Source: Paguma larvata | Taxonomy: Eukaryota; Chordata; Mammalia; Carnivora; Viverridae | Assembly: GCA_030068075.1 (NCBI GenBank) | Contig: CM057826.1 | Coordinates: forward strand, 59,369,312 to 59,433,311 | Reading direction: 5' to 3' | Length of the DNA stretch: 64,000 nt | Shown here: in pieces, positions 1-10,910 of the stretch | Position numbering within the stretch: position 1 is the stretch's first letter | Layout: every line of letters starts with the position of its first letter | Translations under genes and position numbers: made by a program | The notes under the pieces: generated by a model | Told to the model about the DNA's origin: nothing | Seen by the model: only the letters and a program-made list of their open reading frames with translations | Database searches by the model: none

Positions 1-1370
1 CCCTTTATCTGTGGAGCCCCTCGGGGCTTCCCTACTGCCCGACTTGACTTTTTCTAAGCACGGTTCTTAGCTGGCGTCAGTTCTCCCGGCAGGCTAAGTG
101 AACGCTCTGGCATTTCCCGACGTGTTTTCCCGAAACAAAGGCAGGAGGGTGGCAGTGGCACGAGGGGGAGGTGACTGGAACAAGATGGGGTTGAGCAACA
201 CAACAAGGTGATTTCTGGGAAAAGTTTTGATGCCGTTCCGTGGCGGAGCGGATCTCCTATTTGATCCCATAAATGAGCGAAGCAATGCACCAAAGCCAGG
301 GTTCCCAGATTGCTTCCCGGACACCTCTAATGGGCAGCTTCATGGAATGTTCTTACAGTGGCCCAAGTAAAATCTCACTGCCCTACAAAAAGTTTTTTAA
401 GTTCTCCACCAAGAGCAACGCAAATGAAACGAGCAATGAACTACTTATCTAGCTATCTAGCAGATGGGCGAGATTAAAAGGCCTGATAAAACTCATTGTT
501 GGAGGGGTGGGGCGAGATAAACAGGCATCACCTCGACTGAGGGAGTATTAATTGATAACATCTTTCCGGAGGGCAATTTAGTGTGCTCATCAAAAGGCTT
601 GGGAACATGCACAGGCTTTGGCAGCCATTTCACTTTGGGAAAAATTAGGGATCTGAACCACGGCACCAAAGGTCGTCGGTGGCGTTTCGCTGTGCCGGGC
701 AGGCTCACTCGGGCTTTCGGGGACGGCGCCCACGCAGTGACTTTTTGTTGCAGGAGCTTAAAATCAACCATGGTGGGAATGTTCACACCACAGGCATGGC
801 AAATGCTGCCAACCAGGGCTGTTTCCCTTGCAAAAACCCTAACACGCATTGGCTTAACCCTAGACGGTCAAGATAATTTATAATTGGTAACAGCTGAGAT
901 GTCCAATAGTTGGAAGTCGGTTCAATAAATGAAGGCAAGCCATCCAACAGAACAATGTGTGGGGAGGAGAGCGCCTTGATGGACGTGGGAACACGTCTCC
1001 GAGGGTGCGAAGAAGGCTCGTGCAGAACGGCAGGTACATCGTGATATCAAACACACACACACTCACACACACACACAGGAGCACAGACTGTCAGGAGGTC
1101 TCTATAAGAGGATATGGCATCGGTTACCTCTAGGGAGTGCAAACAGGGAGACTGGGGCAGGGGCGGAAAACAAACTCACTTTGCATTATCGACTCTTCAC
1201 CGTGGAGATTTGATGAGGAGCGTGCATGCTTTCCTTAAACCTTTAAAAAATGCCTTCATTAAAATGTAACTCTCCCCCTTTCTAACTCTAGCACAGGAAA
1301 AAAAAGAAAAAAAGACTGGATGTATATACACTAAAATGTTAGTAGGAGGGTCTCTGAATCTATGGAGGAT
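1..1370. other. Intergenic sequence, no gene recognised
   Basis: No exon-like reading frame or known gene is recognisable on either strand. The short open frames here have no familiar motifs and overlap on both strands. The stretch contains a CA microsatellite near 1050-1077 and one CGTGGGAA motif at 984-991 (see findings). The rest looks like unique or very old, unclassifiable mammalian DNA. Confidence 0.5.
1050..1077. repeat. (CA)n microsatellite
   Basis: About 14 AC dinucleotides with one CT interruption near the middle. The interruption suggests a modestly stable, possibly polymorphic locus. Confidence 0.85.
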
Positions 1371-1578
1371 TTTTTTTTAATGTTTATTTACTTTTTGAGA
1401 GAGAGAGACAGAGCGTGAGCGGAGGAGGGTCAGAGAAAGGGAGACACAGAATTTGAAGCAGGCTCCAGGCTCTGAGCTGTCAGCACAGAGCCCCATGCGG
1501 GGCTCGAACTCATGAACCACGAGATCATGACCTGAGCCCAAGTCGGTTGCTCAACCGACTGAGCCACTCAGGTGCCCC
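1371..1578 (-). mobile_element. Felid CanSINE (SINEC_Fc type), minus strand
   Basis: Read on the minus strand, the element starts with a tRNA-derived head (GGGCACCTGAGTGGCTCAGT-like), passes through a CT-rich stretch and ends in an A-rich tail, which appears here as the T-run near 1370. It is flanked by imperfect copies of GGAGGA(T/C)TTTT at about 1364 and 1582, consistent with a target-site duplication. The head sequence is what marks the window as felid rather than canine. Confidence 0.9.
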
Positions 1579-2215
1579 TAAGGAGGACTTTTTAAAGTTT
1601 CATTATTTATCTATTTTTGGTTTCCTTTTCCTTGTGCTTTTCTGAGTTTTCTGCATACGAGCATATTATATTTCAGAAAAATCGCGACCTGATTCACGTG
1701 CTAAGTCCTTTTTTGATGGGGATCAGAGGGTCTTGCAAGAACTAGGATCACAGTTCTAGTTGGTCAGTAGTATCCGTTGGAACAAAACAACATTTTATGG
1801 TGATGATGTAAAAAATGGCTCTTCGGCTCCCAGAGCCCCAAGGGGGAGCTGGTTCAACTGCCAAGTTCAACTGCTGAGTTCAAATAGAGGCTGGTGCCTC
1901 CTGGCTCTGTTGGGGTGTTCAGGACAGATCAGAAGTCAGGGAACTTAGTGACCGAGCCTCTTGTGGATGGGGAGCGGTGGTGTGTGGGGGTAGGGGGGGT
2001 GGAAGGGCAGATACTGGGTGGGAGAAGCAGTCTCGGGGAAGCCTAGGCCTCCCTTGGGGGAGAATTGAGATTGGCAGGCCTGGGGGGGAGGTGAACGCGC
2101 AGGACATAGCTCTGTGATCAAATACATCCCTTCCTTCCTCTAACAGCCGGTTCCTGGGCGCCTCCTTCAGGGCAGACCCGGGTTAAAAACCTGGGGTAAA
2201 CCGTTACAGCTCATC
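1579..2215. other. Intergenic sequence, nothing recognised
   Basis: The first 100 bases are AT-rich and the remainder is G-rich (runs of G near 1988-2000 and 2081). No splice-bounded coding potential, RNA gene or repeat family could be identified. Confidence 0.4.
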
Positions 2216-2219
2216 CTCC

Positions 2220-2335
2220 CCATCGTCCTGGGAATGATTCCCGTTTAACATTTGAGGAAACTGAGGTCCAGGGAGAAGACGTCCCTTGCCCAGGGGTACC
2301 TACAGATGCAGGCTCCCTAATGCGACTTCCTCCTA
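2220..2335 (-). mobile_element. MIR SINE fragment
   Basis: Contains the reverse-strand MIR core: 'gaggaaactgaggtccaggg' followed by a degenerate 'cttgcccaggg' segment. The copy is old and truncated. Confidence 0.7.
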
Positions 2336-2339
2336 GGCT

Positions 2340-2950
2340 TGAGGCACCCCTGCGGGGTGTCGGGGCTAAGTGATAATCACCAGCTTCGGCATTTCACCCT
2401 CCTTGCCCTCTCTGTTCTCTCTTCAGTAGCAAAGATGGTAGTATCCCGAGGGAAGAACGGTAGCTTCGGCCTCGCCAAGGCCGCGCAGCGCAGGGGGCAC
2501 CGGGAAGGGTCTCTTAGACAGGTTCACTGATGCTTCGATGGGTCCAGTGGATGAGGAGACCCAGGGCCCTGCTCCCTCGTCCCACCCCCCGCCCCCCGGC
2601 CTTGCTGGGCCCAGAGGGATCCTTCCCCAGAGGTGGGGGCGAGGAGTGGTCACCCAGCCCCCCCCACCACTGCCACCGCCTCTGCCTATTACCTGCACGC
2701 GGCAGCCCCACCCCAAATGCTGACCCTCCACACCACCAGGGTCCAGAGGATGGAGGAAGGGGGCAGGACAACTAACCTGGGCTCCAGAACCTGCCAAGGG
2801 CTTGTCGTGCCTCAGCTCGGCCTTCAGCCCCAGCCCACCCTGCCCTGGTGAACGCGAGTGTCAGGACCTGAGGCATAAACCTGCCCTCTCGCCCCCCTTC
2901 TTCTCGCCAGCTCGCTGCCCAGAGGCAACCATTTGAATACAGAGAAGGGA
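2340..2950. other. GC-rich intergenic block, unassigned
   Basis: C-rich and G-rich patches (for example 2580-2660) produce overlapping open frames on both strands. These have proline- and glycine-rich low-complexity translations and no recognisable domain. I treat them as composition artefacts, not genes. Confidence 0.4.
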
Positions 2951-2954
2951 CTTT

Positions 2955-3050
2955 GGACCAGCCGAGCCTGGTGCCGATCCTGGCTCTACCACTCACTAGC
3001 TGTGCGACTTCGGGCAAGTCACTTTTTCGCTCTGTCTCGCCTTTCCAAAG
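2955..3050 (+). mobile_element. MIR SINE fragment
   Basis: The central MIR signature is clear: 'ggctctaccactcactagct' then 'gtgcgacttcgggcaagtca'. The 3' half is degraded. Confidence 0.8.
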
Positions 3051-3445
3051 AGCTTGGGCCCTGAAGAAGGACGAGAGCATGAGCAGTGATGGTAGCCATG
3101 AACCATAGCTCACGCGGGGACTTCTGCTTCAGACCACAGTGGAGTGAGGGGTCTAGAACTACCCTCCTGCCTGAAACAAACAACAAAATGGACACGACAT
3201 ACAAAATAACAGTTTTTAAGACACCGGACATGAAGCAATGGAAGAAGAGTGATCTCCAAGGGTCAGAAAACAAACGTGGCCAGGGTTACTGCCTTGAGGG
3301 AGGTCCCGGGCCACAGCGCAGGGCGCGGGAGGGGAGGGAAGGAGGCGGATGCCAAAGGCTTCTCTGAGTTGAAGAGATGGACTGAGAATCCAGGGAAGCC
3401 AAGGTGGCTAGTGATTCCTGAACAGGGTATTAGACTGAGGAGAGC

Positions 3446-3448
<3 letters not shown>

Positions 3449-3480
<32 letters not shown>
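3449..3480. repeat. (GA)n microsatellite
   Basis: About 16 uninterrupted AG dinucleotides on the + strand, not within a recognisable SINE. It is a pure-purine tract of moderate length. Confidence 0.85.
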
Positions 3481-3484
<4 letters not shown>

Positions 3485-3844
3485 CTGCTGGGAAACTCAG
3501 AGGGCCCCCCTTGAGTATTCAGCCCCATATCCACCAGTGCACACATGTGCGCCAACTATGTGAACTAGGGACAGAACCCCCTGGAAGGATTAGACGTAGC
3601 AGTCCTGGAAGCTCACGCAGGGCCGGGAAAAGTGCCTCTTCCCACCAGCCAGACTGGAAGGTTCACGACTCAGAGCAGCAGGCAGGATACACAGAAGGCT
3701 CTTACCCTCCGTAGTGGAAAATAACAAGCCCGGATGAATTACTAATTCCTGTGCACTGCTTCGGTCCAGCCTAACAAACCTGAAAAACAGGACTTGAAAG
3801 GATTTAACTGTTTCTTAAAAACATTTTTAATGTTTATTTATTTT

Positions 3845-4066
3845 AAAAAAATTTTTTATTGTTTGTTTATTTTTGAGAGAGAGAGAGACAGACAGAGCAT
3901 GAGTGGGGGAGGAGCAGAGAGAGAAAGGGAGACACAGAATCGGAAGCAGGCTCCAGGCTCTGAGCCATCAGCACAGAGCCTGATGCAGGGCTCGAACTCA
4001 CAGACCGCGAGATCATGACCTGAGCCAAAGTCGGCCGCTTAACCAACTGAGCCACTCAGGTGCCCC
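3845..4066 (-). mobile_element. Felid CanSINE A (nested inside SINE B)
   Basis: A second, full-length minus-strand SINE inserted in the A-rich tail of SINE B. It is flanked by near-identical 14-base repeats, TGTTTATTTATTTT at 3831-3844 and TGTTCATTTATTTT at 4067-4080, which fit its own target-site duplication. Insertion of one SINE into another's A-tail is typical of L1-driven priming. Confidence 0.88.
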
Positions 4067-4085
4067 TGTTCATTTATTTTTAAGA

Positions 4086-4088
<3 letters not shown>

Positions 4089-4128
<40 letters not shown>
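4089..4128. repeat. (GA)n microsatellite within SINE B
   Basis: About 20 uninterrupted AG units expanded from the CT-rich part of the SINE. It is a likely length-polymorphic marker. Confidence 0.9.
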
Positions 4129-4131
<3 letters not shown>

Positions 4132-4295
4132 ACACGAGTGGGAGAGGGGCAGAGAGAGAGGGAGACACAGAATCCGAAGCAGTCCAGAGCCCGACGCAGG
4201 CCTCGAACCCACGAACCGTGAGATCATGACCTGAGCCGAAGTCGGACGCTTAACTGACCGAGCCACCCAGGCACCTCTGGGATTTAACTGTTTCT

Positions 4296-4860
4296 AAGGA
4301 ACTTAATTTCACCCCAGAACACAGGCATACAAAAATGGCCAGTCCCCAACAAGGTAAAATTCACAGTCTCTGGCATCCAATCAAAAATTTCCAGGCATAC
4401 AAAGAGGCAAGAAAATAGGACCCGTAAAAGGGAGGAAAAGCAGTCAGTGGAAGCTGACCCCAAACCGACACGGATGTTAGAATTAGCAGACAAGGACGTT
4501 AAAACAGTGATTTCCAGTGCATTCATTCCATATGTTCGAACAGTCAGCTGGAGCTTTGGAGGATATAAAACAAACTTCTAGAGATGGAGCCTACAATGTA
4601 GGAGAGGCCACGCGGGGCGGGACCAATGGCAGAAGCTTAGTAAACGTACAGCCATAACAATAGAAACTCCCCGAAATGAATCACAAAGAGAAGAGATTTT
4701 AAAAAAAGAAGCGGAGCCCTGTGAGCTGTGGAGCAGCTTCTAGCAGCTTAATACACGTGTGATTCTGCAGGACAGAAAGATGTTTGAAGAAAGAATGGCT
4801 CCAAATTTCCCAGCCCACAGATCTAATAATAGCTAATACTTCCAGGTTGTTTGCTGGAAC
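4296..4860. other. Intergenic sequence, unassigned
   Basis: Moderately A-rich DNA in which 'gacaaggacgttaaaacagt' and neighbouring motifs suggest an old interspersed repeat. I could not name the family. No gene is seen. Confidence 0.35.
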
Positions 4861-5050
4861 AACAAACTTGGAGGTGCTATTCCAAGTGCTTATACATATT
4901 AAATCCTCTACTTCTTATAATCCCTGGGAAAGCTCTAGAACCCTCCGCGTAGCCCCAGTTTCTAATGAAGAAACAGAGACCACAAAGAGTTAACCGACAG
5001 CCCAAGGTCACACAGCTGATGAGGGCACTTCGGTGTCAGAAGTGGGATTC
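4860..5050 (-). mobile_element. MIR SINE fragment
   Basis: Reverse-strand MIR: 'gaagaaacagagaccacaaa', then 'cccaaggtcacacagctgat' and a degenerate 'gtgggattcagg' ending. The long version also keeps the 5' 'ttatacatattaaatcctc' segment. Confidence 0.8.
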
Positions 5051-5124
5051 AGGGATTTCGTAGGCTGTTCAAATCTCGGCTCTGCCGTTCGTGAGCGTTT
5101 TCCAGCCCGGGGAAGAGCATCCAA

Positions 5125-5260
5125 CCATGCTTTTTAATGGTCGCATAGTATTCCATCGCTAGAGTTTATTTAGCAAATTCTCTGTGGTCGAACTGTGGCT
5201 TCTAGCTTTCCCCCACGATGGGGAATGCTGCTTGGACTTGCATAGAGCTGAATTGTTGAG
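5125..5260 (-). mobile_element. L1M 3'-end fragment
   Basis: Matches the common reverse-strand L1 3' UTR signature 'ggtcgcatagtattccatcg' followed by 'tttatttagcaaattctct'. It is short and diverged. Confidence 0.65.
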
Positions 5261-5369
5261 ACTCTCGTCTGATTAGAATCCTCAGGTTCTAAAGTTGAGC
5301 AACTAGGTCCAAGGCAGGCATGTTTTGAGGCGTTTTGCTGCATAGTATCAAAGTGTCTGAAGGACGTTT

Positions 5370-5580
5370 GTACGTCTCCTCCGGAGGCCTCGCCACTGAC
5401 TTCCTGTGCTGCCCCGGGCAAGCAACTTAACCTCTCTGAGCCTCGGCGTCCTCATCTGTGCAAGAGGTACAGTGTTCCGTGCCTCTTGGGGCTCTTGCGA
5501 GGATGAAATGAGACATCGCCTGGCCAGGCGGTCAGCGTGTCACATCGTGTGGCATGAAGTAGGCGCTTCCTTTGTAGGAC
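5370..5580 (+). mobile_element. MIR SINE, nearly full length
   Basis: Runs from 'gggcaagcaacttaacctct' through 'ctgagcctcggcgtcctcat' to a degenerate 'ttgcgaggatgaaatgagac' and the 'gtaggcgcttcc' tail. It is one of the better-preserved MIR copies here. Confidence 0.85.
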
Positions 5581-6315
5581 CTGAATGGGGTGGCGGGAGG
5601 GGGTCAGTGCTTCCTGTAGAACTGAGTCATGCTGGGAGTGTGGGAGGAGCACAGAGGGACGTGCAGCTTTGAGGCCAGCCCCCAGGAGTCTCGGAGAACC
5701 GAGGGCGCCTTTGAGTGTCTCCAGCTGGAACCTTCTTCCCCCTCCCGATCCACCCGCTGACTCACAGTCTCGCTCAGGCTGGGGAAAAACAAACGCTCAT
5801 TGTTTTCTCTGTGCGCGGGTCCCTCCCCTGCTCTTCTATCAGCTTCTCTCAGGTGGAGGAGGTTTACGCTTCACACATATGACACCCCCCGCGGACGCGG
5901 CCCCCACCCCCCGCTCATCCCCCACACGGACCCATTATGACCAAAGAGCTACTTCTTCCACAGAGACTGAGCACAGTTAATGCGAAGGGGGTGATGCCAA
6001 CAGCGGACCCGTAGGCTGTCCCTGCACCCCGAGCTGCACGCGCTGGCTCCGGTCCACCGGCCGCTCCCATCACGCCTTCTCCACGGGTACTACTACTGGG
6101 CCCCAAATGAGAATTTTCGAACCCAAACCATTGCTTCCTGTGAAATCAAAGTCACAAAGAAACGTCTCCCCTTCCTTCCTTTTCTCCTTTCAAGTGCACG
6201 ACTTTTCAAAATATGGGGTCGATGGGGTCTCTCAAGGTGGCTAGCCAGCGCAAAGAGAGATCTAAACACGCTCTCCTGACGCACTGACTATAGAGCGTGC
6301 TTCTTTGCAACGTGA
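5581..6315. other. Intergenic sequence, no gene recognised
   Basis: Unique-looking DNA with scattered CpGs (5880-6080). Open frames on both strands are short and lack known domains, and nothing regulatory stands out beyond base composition. Confidence 0.4.
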
Positions 6316-6319
6316 CGGG

Positions 6320-6510
6320 AGCGAACACTTACTGAGCACATACTGTGTGCCAGGCGCAGGCCCTACATCGTGCCTCTAATCATGTGCCGCGGCCTCCAGC
6401 AACGCAGAAGGTGGCTCTGAGTATTTCCCAGATGAGGGATCTGAGGCCCAGAGGGGCCAAGGGACTTGGCCAGGTCACGCAGCCAGGTTGTGTGTGGGCC
6501 AAGCAAGCAG
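6320..6510 (-). mobile_element. MIR SINE
   Basis: Begins with 'actgagcacatactgtgtgc', followed by 'gatctgaggcccagaggggc' and 'cttggccaggtcacgcagcc', the usual reverse-strand order. Confidence 0.8.
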
Positions 6511-6694
6511 GTCGAGACCTCTCTGACCCAGGCGTGGGGAAGAGGCCCCTCCTGCTTTGGGGGTAATAGGAACCCAACGTCGGCCTCTCCCCATCCTCGC
6601 CGCACCCACCCGCACCCCCCTGCTGGTCTCGGCTGTGGACACACAGTAGGTCCTTCTTTCCTAATGACTTCTGTGCTTTGTCCAGCCTTTCCGT

Positions 6695-7330
6695 GGTCCA
6701 GCCAGCCAGCACTTATTGAGCACCTACTACGTGCTGGCCCTGTGCCAGGAGGCAGGAACACAGCGGTGAACAGATTACTATTATGGCTGCTGCCTGCGTG
6801 AGCTCGCAGACTAGGAGAAAAGGCAATACTAAATGTTGTCGATAAATGCACACTTGCACCCATGAGCGGTGGCCCAAAGGAAAAGTGGGGGGATCCGTGA
6901 ACGCACAGCAGGGTGAGAGAAGGGAGGGGTGAAGGCGAGCCTTCCCCGAGGTTTGGGGGATGTACTCAGGGAAGGAGGTGGTGGTGGAAGTCATTCCAAA
7001 GACAAAGGAAACAGAGTGGACGAAGAGCGGGTGCCTGGAGGGAGCAGGACCCACGGGCGGAACCGAGAGGAGGGAGATAGAGTCAGAAGACGGCAGGGGT
7101 CAGGCCACACGACGCTCGGCGGACTGCAGAGGAGAACTGGGATTGGATCCCAAGAGGACAGGAAGCCACTTCGGTGTTCTAGGTGGGGGTGTGAATGATC
7201 CAACTTGTGTAAAAGCGACTCTAGATGTGTTGAAAGATGAGGTTACTGCAGGCGAGGGCTTCCGTGTGCACAGGGTTCTCTCTGAGTTCGAAGCCACAGC
7301 TTTGATCAGGCTGGTTGGGGAGGCAGAAGG
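6695..7330 (+). mobile_element. L2 LINE 3' region
   Basis: Starts at the L2 hallmark 'ttattgagcacctactacgt' and 'aggaacacagcggtgaacag', and continues with the degenerate downstream L2 section including 'aggaagccacttcgg'. This is ancient mammalian LINE sequence with no coding potential. Confidence 0.65.
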
Positions 7331-8639
7331 ACGGCGGGGGCAATGACCACACAGTACAGTCTCGAGGAAAATCAACCTCCTTCTCAAACATCCCTCTGCT
7401 CTGTGTGCACCTCCTACTCATTGACAGACTGGGTGGAAACATCTGCACCTCTCGTTCTTTCTACCAGTGCGCCCTGTGGCACAGCCCCCACCCCTGATCC
7501 ATACGGGACACTTACTTCACCTTCCAGGCACGGCCCCGTATCTGTTTTCTCCGAAGACGAAGACTGGGAGGTAGGTTTTATTTCGGCGCCCATTTTGTAG
7601 AGGTAGGAATTGGGGTTGGAAGCAGAGAACCAAACTGTCCGAGGTCGTTGGCCTCTAAGAGGGGGAACTCGAGTAGAGGGAGTTCTGGTGGGCGGATTCT
7701 TTCAGCCTCGCCATCCATGGTGAAATGAACTAGGGTCTCCTGCAAGAGCAGGAAGGAGCTGCAGGTCCACCTGTCCGGGAGCGGCTGGGCTGTGGGCTCC
7801 GTGAGGGCGGGGGCCTCCCTCTTCCCCAGGAGGCAAGCCACAAATGCTCGATGGACGAACTATCGCAACAGCCTCCTCACTGGGGCACATGTCCCCAGAC
7901 TCTCTGTCCTTGCTCAGAATCCCTCCATGGCTCCCATTATCCTCGGACGGGTGGCCAACCCCAAGGGCCCGGGGCTCTCGCTCACCAGCCAGCCTCCCGC
8001 TCACCACTCCAGCCCCACATGCGGGGTAAGTGAGGTTGGGGAAGCTGAGGCTGTAAATTGGAGGTCTCAGGAGTAAGGTCCGGGCCCTTCGGTTTTTCTA
8101 GAAACTACTGGTAGACCACCTACCGAGTGGCAGGACCTTCCACGTAAGCCCCCGCACCTACCGCTGGCGGGCTTGCAGCCGTGCCCAGAGCTCTGCCACC
8201 AGAGTCCCTCCTTCGCATGAGGCCGTTATGTCCCGACAGCCTTCCTGAATGGGCAGCAGACAGACGGTCATGCCTGCACCGTACACCTCCGTGTGGCGCC
8301 CGGCGATGGCCGGGCTATCAGGGCTGTCAGCCGGCAACACACGGACTCTGAGGGGTCAAGGACTGGGAGAGTTACGTTTTGACTCAAGTGGGAATAAACG
8401 GGTGGGTCAGCATGGATGGGGCTGCACGACTTGGTAATAAACTTTCGGGGCCATAATAAATACTAATAAAACCGTCTAATAAAATACAACAAATAATAAG
8501 CACAAAACGTTGGCTGTTTACACCCGTGTGGCTTCCCCACCTTATAGAGGGCACGGATTACCCCCGTCACAGGACACAGACTCCCTCAGGACCATCCTGC
8601 TGGTCAAGATAACCCCGGACTAAAGCTCAGCACAGTGGT
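7331..8639. other. Intergenic sequence, no gene recognised
   Basis: Mixed-composition DNA. A stretch at about 8436-8500 is AT-rich with five TAATAAA-like words, which I regard as base-composition noise (see rejected items). No exon, RNA gene or clear repeat family was recognised. Confidence 0.4.
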
Positions 8640-9110
8640 TTGCAAAGTCTCCCACAACGGAACCCCGGGGTGGGGGTGTCGGAGTGCGGATTCTGGGGCC
8701 TCGTGAGTCCTGTGCCCGCTGCGGTCCAAGGGCCCCGGACACGGAGGGAAGAATCACCCGCGGGGGATTCTCTGTCGCCGCCGGCCGACGAGAGAGAACA
8801 AGGCTCCGTCATGGCCCACGAAGAAGTGACGAGCCCCTTTTCGCCAGCCGCCAACCAGAGACCGGTCCGCAGGGTGCAGAGGCCAGGGAGGGGGGTCACA
8901 TCTGGGCTGAGCAGGGGCAAGTGGACGGGAGCTCGCAGGTGGAAGCAGGGCAGGTGACAGGGAACGGCAGGCGCTCCAGGCAGAAGAAACGGCAAGCCGG
9001 CAAGAACGGCCAGGTGACGGGAAGCCCCATGGAGAGCGTGAGGACCAGAGAAGGGCGGTTCGGAGGGCCACCGCCAGGGGCCGTCATGGCCCCTCTCTGA
9101 GCCCGAGTAT
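8640..9110. promoter_or_regulatory. CpG-rich block, possible distal regulatory element
   Basis: CpG density rises clearly over the flanks, with 'cgccgccggccgacgagaga' near 8776 as the densest part. Open frames appear on both strands, as expected in CpG-rich DNA, and none resembles a known protein. It may be an unmethylated distal element or a small orphan CpG island. Sequence alone does not settle this. Confidence 0.3.
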
Positions 9111-9835
9111 CTTTGTAAGACAAAGACAATTCCGAGTTTCATCGATGCCACGAGGCGTAGCCGTTCACGTTTTGGCGCCTCTGAAATCGGGAGGCATCTC
9201 ACGATGGATGGTGTCCTAGGTTGGGCACACACGGCAGTCCCTGCGTCCCACAGTCCCAGAGGAGCCTGGGTGCAAGAACGGAAGGAGGGCACCTAGGGTG
9301 GCATTGAAACGCAGTAGGAGCCCAGGAATTGTGAGCTCCTTTCTCTCCGAGCTGCTGGAGGATTCGGGGGTCGGCATGGAAGTTTCTAAGAAGGCTCCTC
9401 CCTCTCACCTTCATCCTAAAGCCCTTTACGGTGACAGTAATGTCCTCTAATGGCCTGATCTTATGACAACAAGCTGACCTGAATGACACAATCGCCTCGT
9501 GGGTGCAGGTCCTGTCCGGTCACCTGTGGGCTGTGGCCAAAGGCCTGGCTTCCCTGCACGGCAGCCCGGCCCGGGTTGACTTAAGCAAGCTTCGCTCGGC
9601 CTTCCGACTCATGCCCCTCGAGTTTTATTCACGGAGGGGTGGAGGAAAGCTTGGGCTCGGTGCTGGATTCCGAACCCCAGACCCCCTGGGAGGATCCCCG
9701 CGTGCAGATCATGTGACCCCGGGCAAGTCTCTCTGGGTCTCGCCTTAGACCCAGCAATAGCCCCTCTGGGTTTCAGTTTTCTCGCCTTCAGAATTGGAGA
9801 AATAGCAGCGGCACTGCTGGGGGCTATTGTGAGAA
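9111..9835. other. Intergenic sequence, nothing recognised
   Basis: No repeat family beyond a possible MIR-like 'gcaagtctctctgggtctcg' remnant near 9723, and no coding exon seen. Confidence 0.35.
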
Positions 9836-9839
9836 CTCA

Positions 9840-10440
9840 TTCATTATTCGCTTATCAGATGTTTGTTAAGCACCTACTATGTGCGCAGGAACTCTGGAGA
9901 TACAACGGCCGAACAAGGCAGCTGGGATTATTCTTCTCATGCTGCAGGCCTTCCGGTGGGAAGGAAGACAATCAATGAGTAGCCCTGTCACGATAGTTTC
10001 AGAAAGTCTTCGAGAAAAAGAAAACAGAATGCTAAGATGACCCGTGCCTGAACGAGGGGGAGTAGGAAAGTTAAGTCCAACTAGCGAGGGTGGGGAGGAT
10101 CCTAGAGAGTCTCTCTGAGGGGAGGACACTTGAGCTGAGACCTGCGTGATGAGGTGAAGCCACTTAGGACACGGAAAGGGAAAAACATTCCAGGCAGGGT
10201 AAATGGCATGTGCAAAGGCCCTGAGGCTCGTTGAAATTCAGTGTGCTTAAAAAGCAGAAGGTGGCTAGCATGGCGGGGACCATGATAAGCACAGGCCCCA
10301 CTGGTGGGAAGAGGGGGGTGGGAAAGATCCATAGGAGCCACATCAGGGTAGGCCTTGTGGGCATCAGGAAGTGGGCTTCTATCCACTGGAGGGGACGCCA
10401 CTGGAGATGTTTGGCCACGGTCGTGTCACAGAGTGAGACT
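9840..10440 (+). mobile_element. L2 LINE 3' region, long copy
   Basis: Begins 'gttaagcacctactatgtgc' with 'ggagatacaacggccgaaca', then keeps the downstream L2 hallmarks 'aaatggcatgtgcaaaggcc', 'gtaggccttgtgggcatcag' and 'ctggaggggacgccactgga' in the expected order over 600 bases. It is one of the longest L2 relics in the window. Confidence 0.8.
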
Positions 10441-10599
10441 TAGTGCTGTGAGCAGAACGGATACAGGCAGCCCAGCTTCGTAGCTGGTAGGCCTCACTAT
10501 GATTAAGGGGCCTTCCCTGCAGGACTGGGAGGCCGGATCCCTCCCACAGACCACCGGGGTTGAGCGCCGGGACCCCCCACGCCCACTGAGGCTGTCAAT

Positions 10600-10910
10600 G
10601 CGCCCTTGTTATCCCGACGCCCCAAACGGTGACTCGGGTAATAAGGCAGTCCAGAGCCCATGCACTGGGGTTAAAATTACGCGGACCACGTGTGATATTA
10701 AAAATCCAAGGAGCATATATTTCGAGCCCAGGGGATGCCAAAATGCGGCTATTTTATTTAAGGAATTATTTGGTGGGTGTGAGCGGATGTTTATCCGAGA
10801 TTTTGTTCCCAGTGTGGCGGCGGCGGCGGCCGGGGGGAGGAGGGGAGGAACAGGTACGTGCAGCTTGGTTGCTAAAAATAGGGGATCGTCAGCCTGTTTT
10901 CATGTGATGG
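10600..10910. promoter_or_regulatory. Candidate distal enhancer (MEF2-type and E-box motifs)
   Basis: A unique, repeat-free patch holding a perfect MEF2-type word CTAAAAATAG at 10872-10881, a CACGTG E-box at 10687-10692, and several other AT-rich cores (CTATTTTATT near 10748, CATATATTTC near 10713) beside a GGC triplet run at about 10817. Function is inferred from motif clustering only. It lies about 14.5 kb upstream of the NEURL1B start codon. Confidence 0.3.

Larger units (their letters stand above)
3816..4279 (-). mobile_element. Felid CanSINE B (outer, interrupted copy)
   Basis: Outer SINE copy on the minus strand: body about 4081-4279, A-tail remnant about 3816-3844. The 16-base direct repeat GGATTTAACTGTTTCT at 3800-3815 and 4280-4295 brackets the whole composite, so this element inserted first. 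It lacks part of the 'ctccaggctctgagctgtca' middle section seen in its neighbours, an internal deletion. Its CT-rich section is expanded into a long (GA)n run at about 4089-4128. Confidence 0.88.

Noticed and set aside
8436..8500. Cluster of TAATAAA words resembling poly(A) signals
   Set aside because: An AT-rich patch with no upstream gene and no GT-rich downstream element.
8627..9292. 221-codon minus-strand open frame
   Set aside because: Lies in CpG-rich DNA with competing frames on the other strand. No domain, signal peptide or splice evidence.
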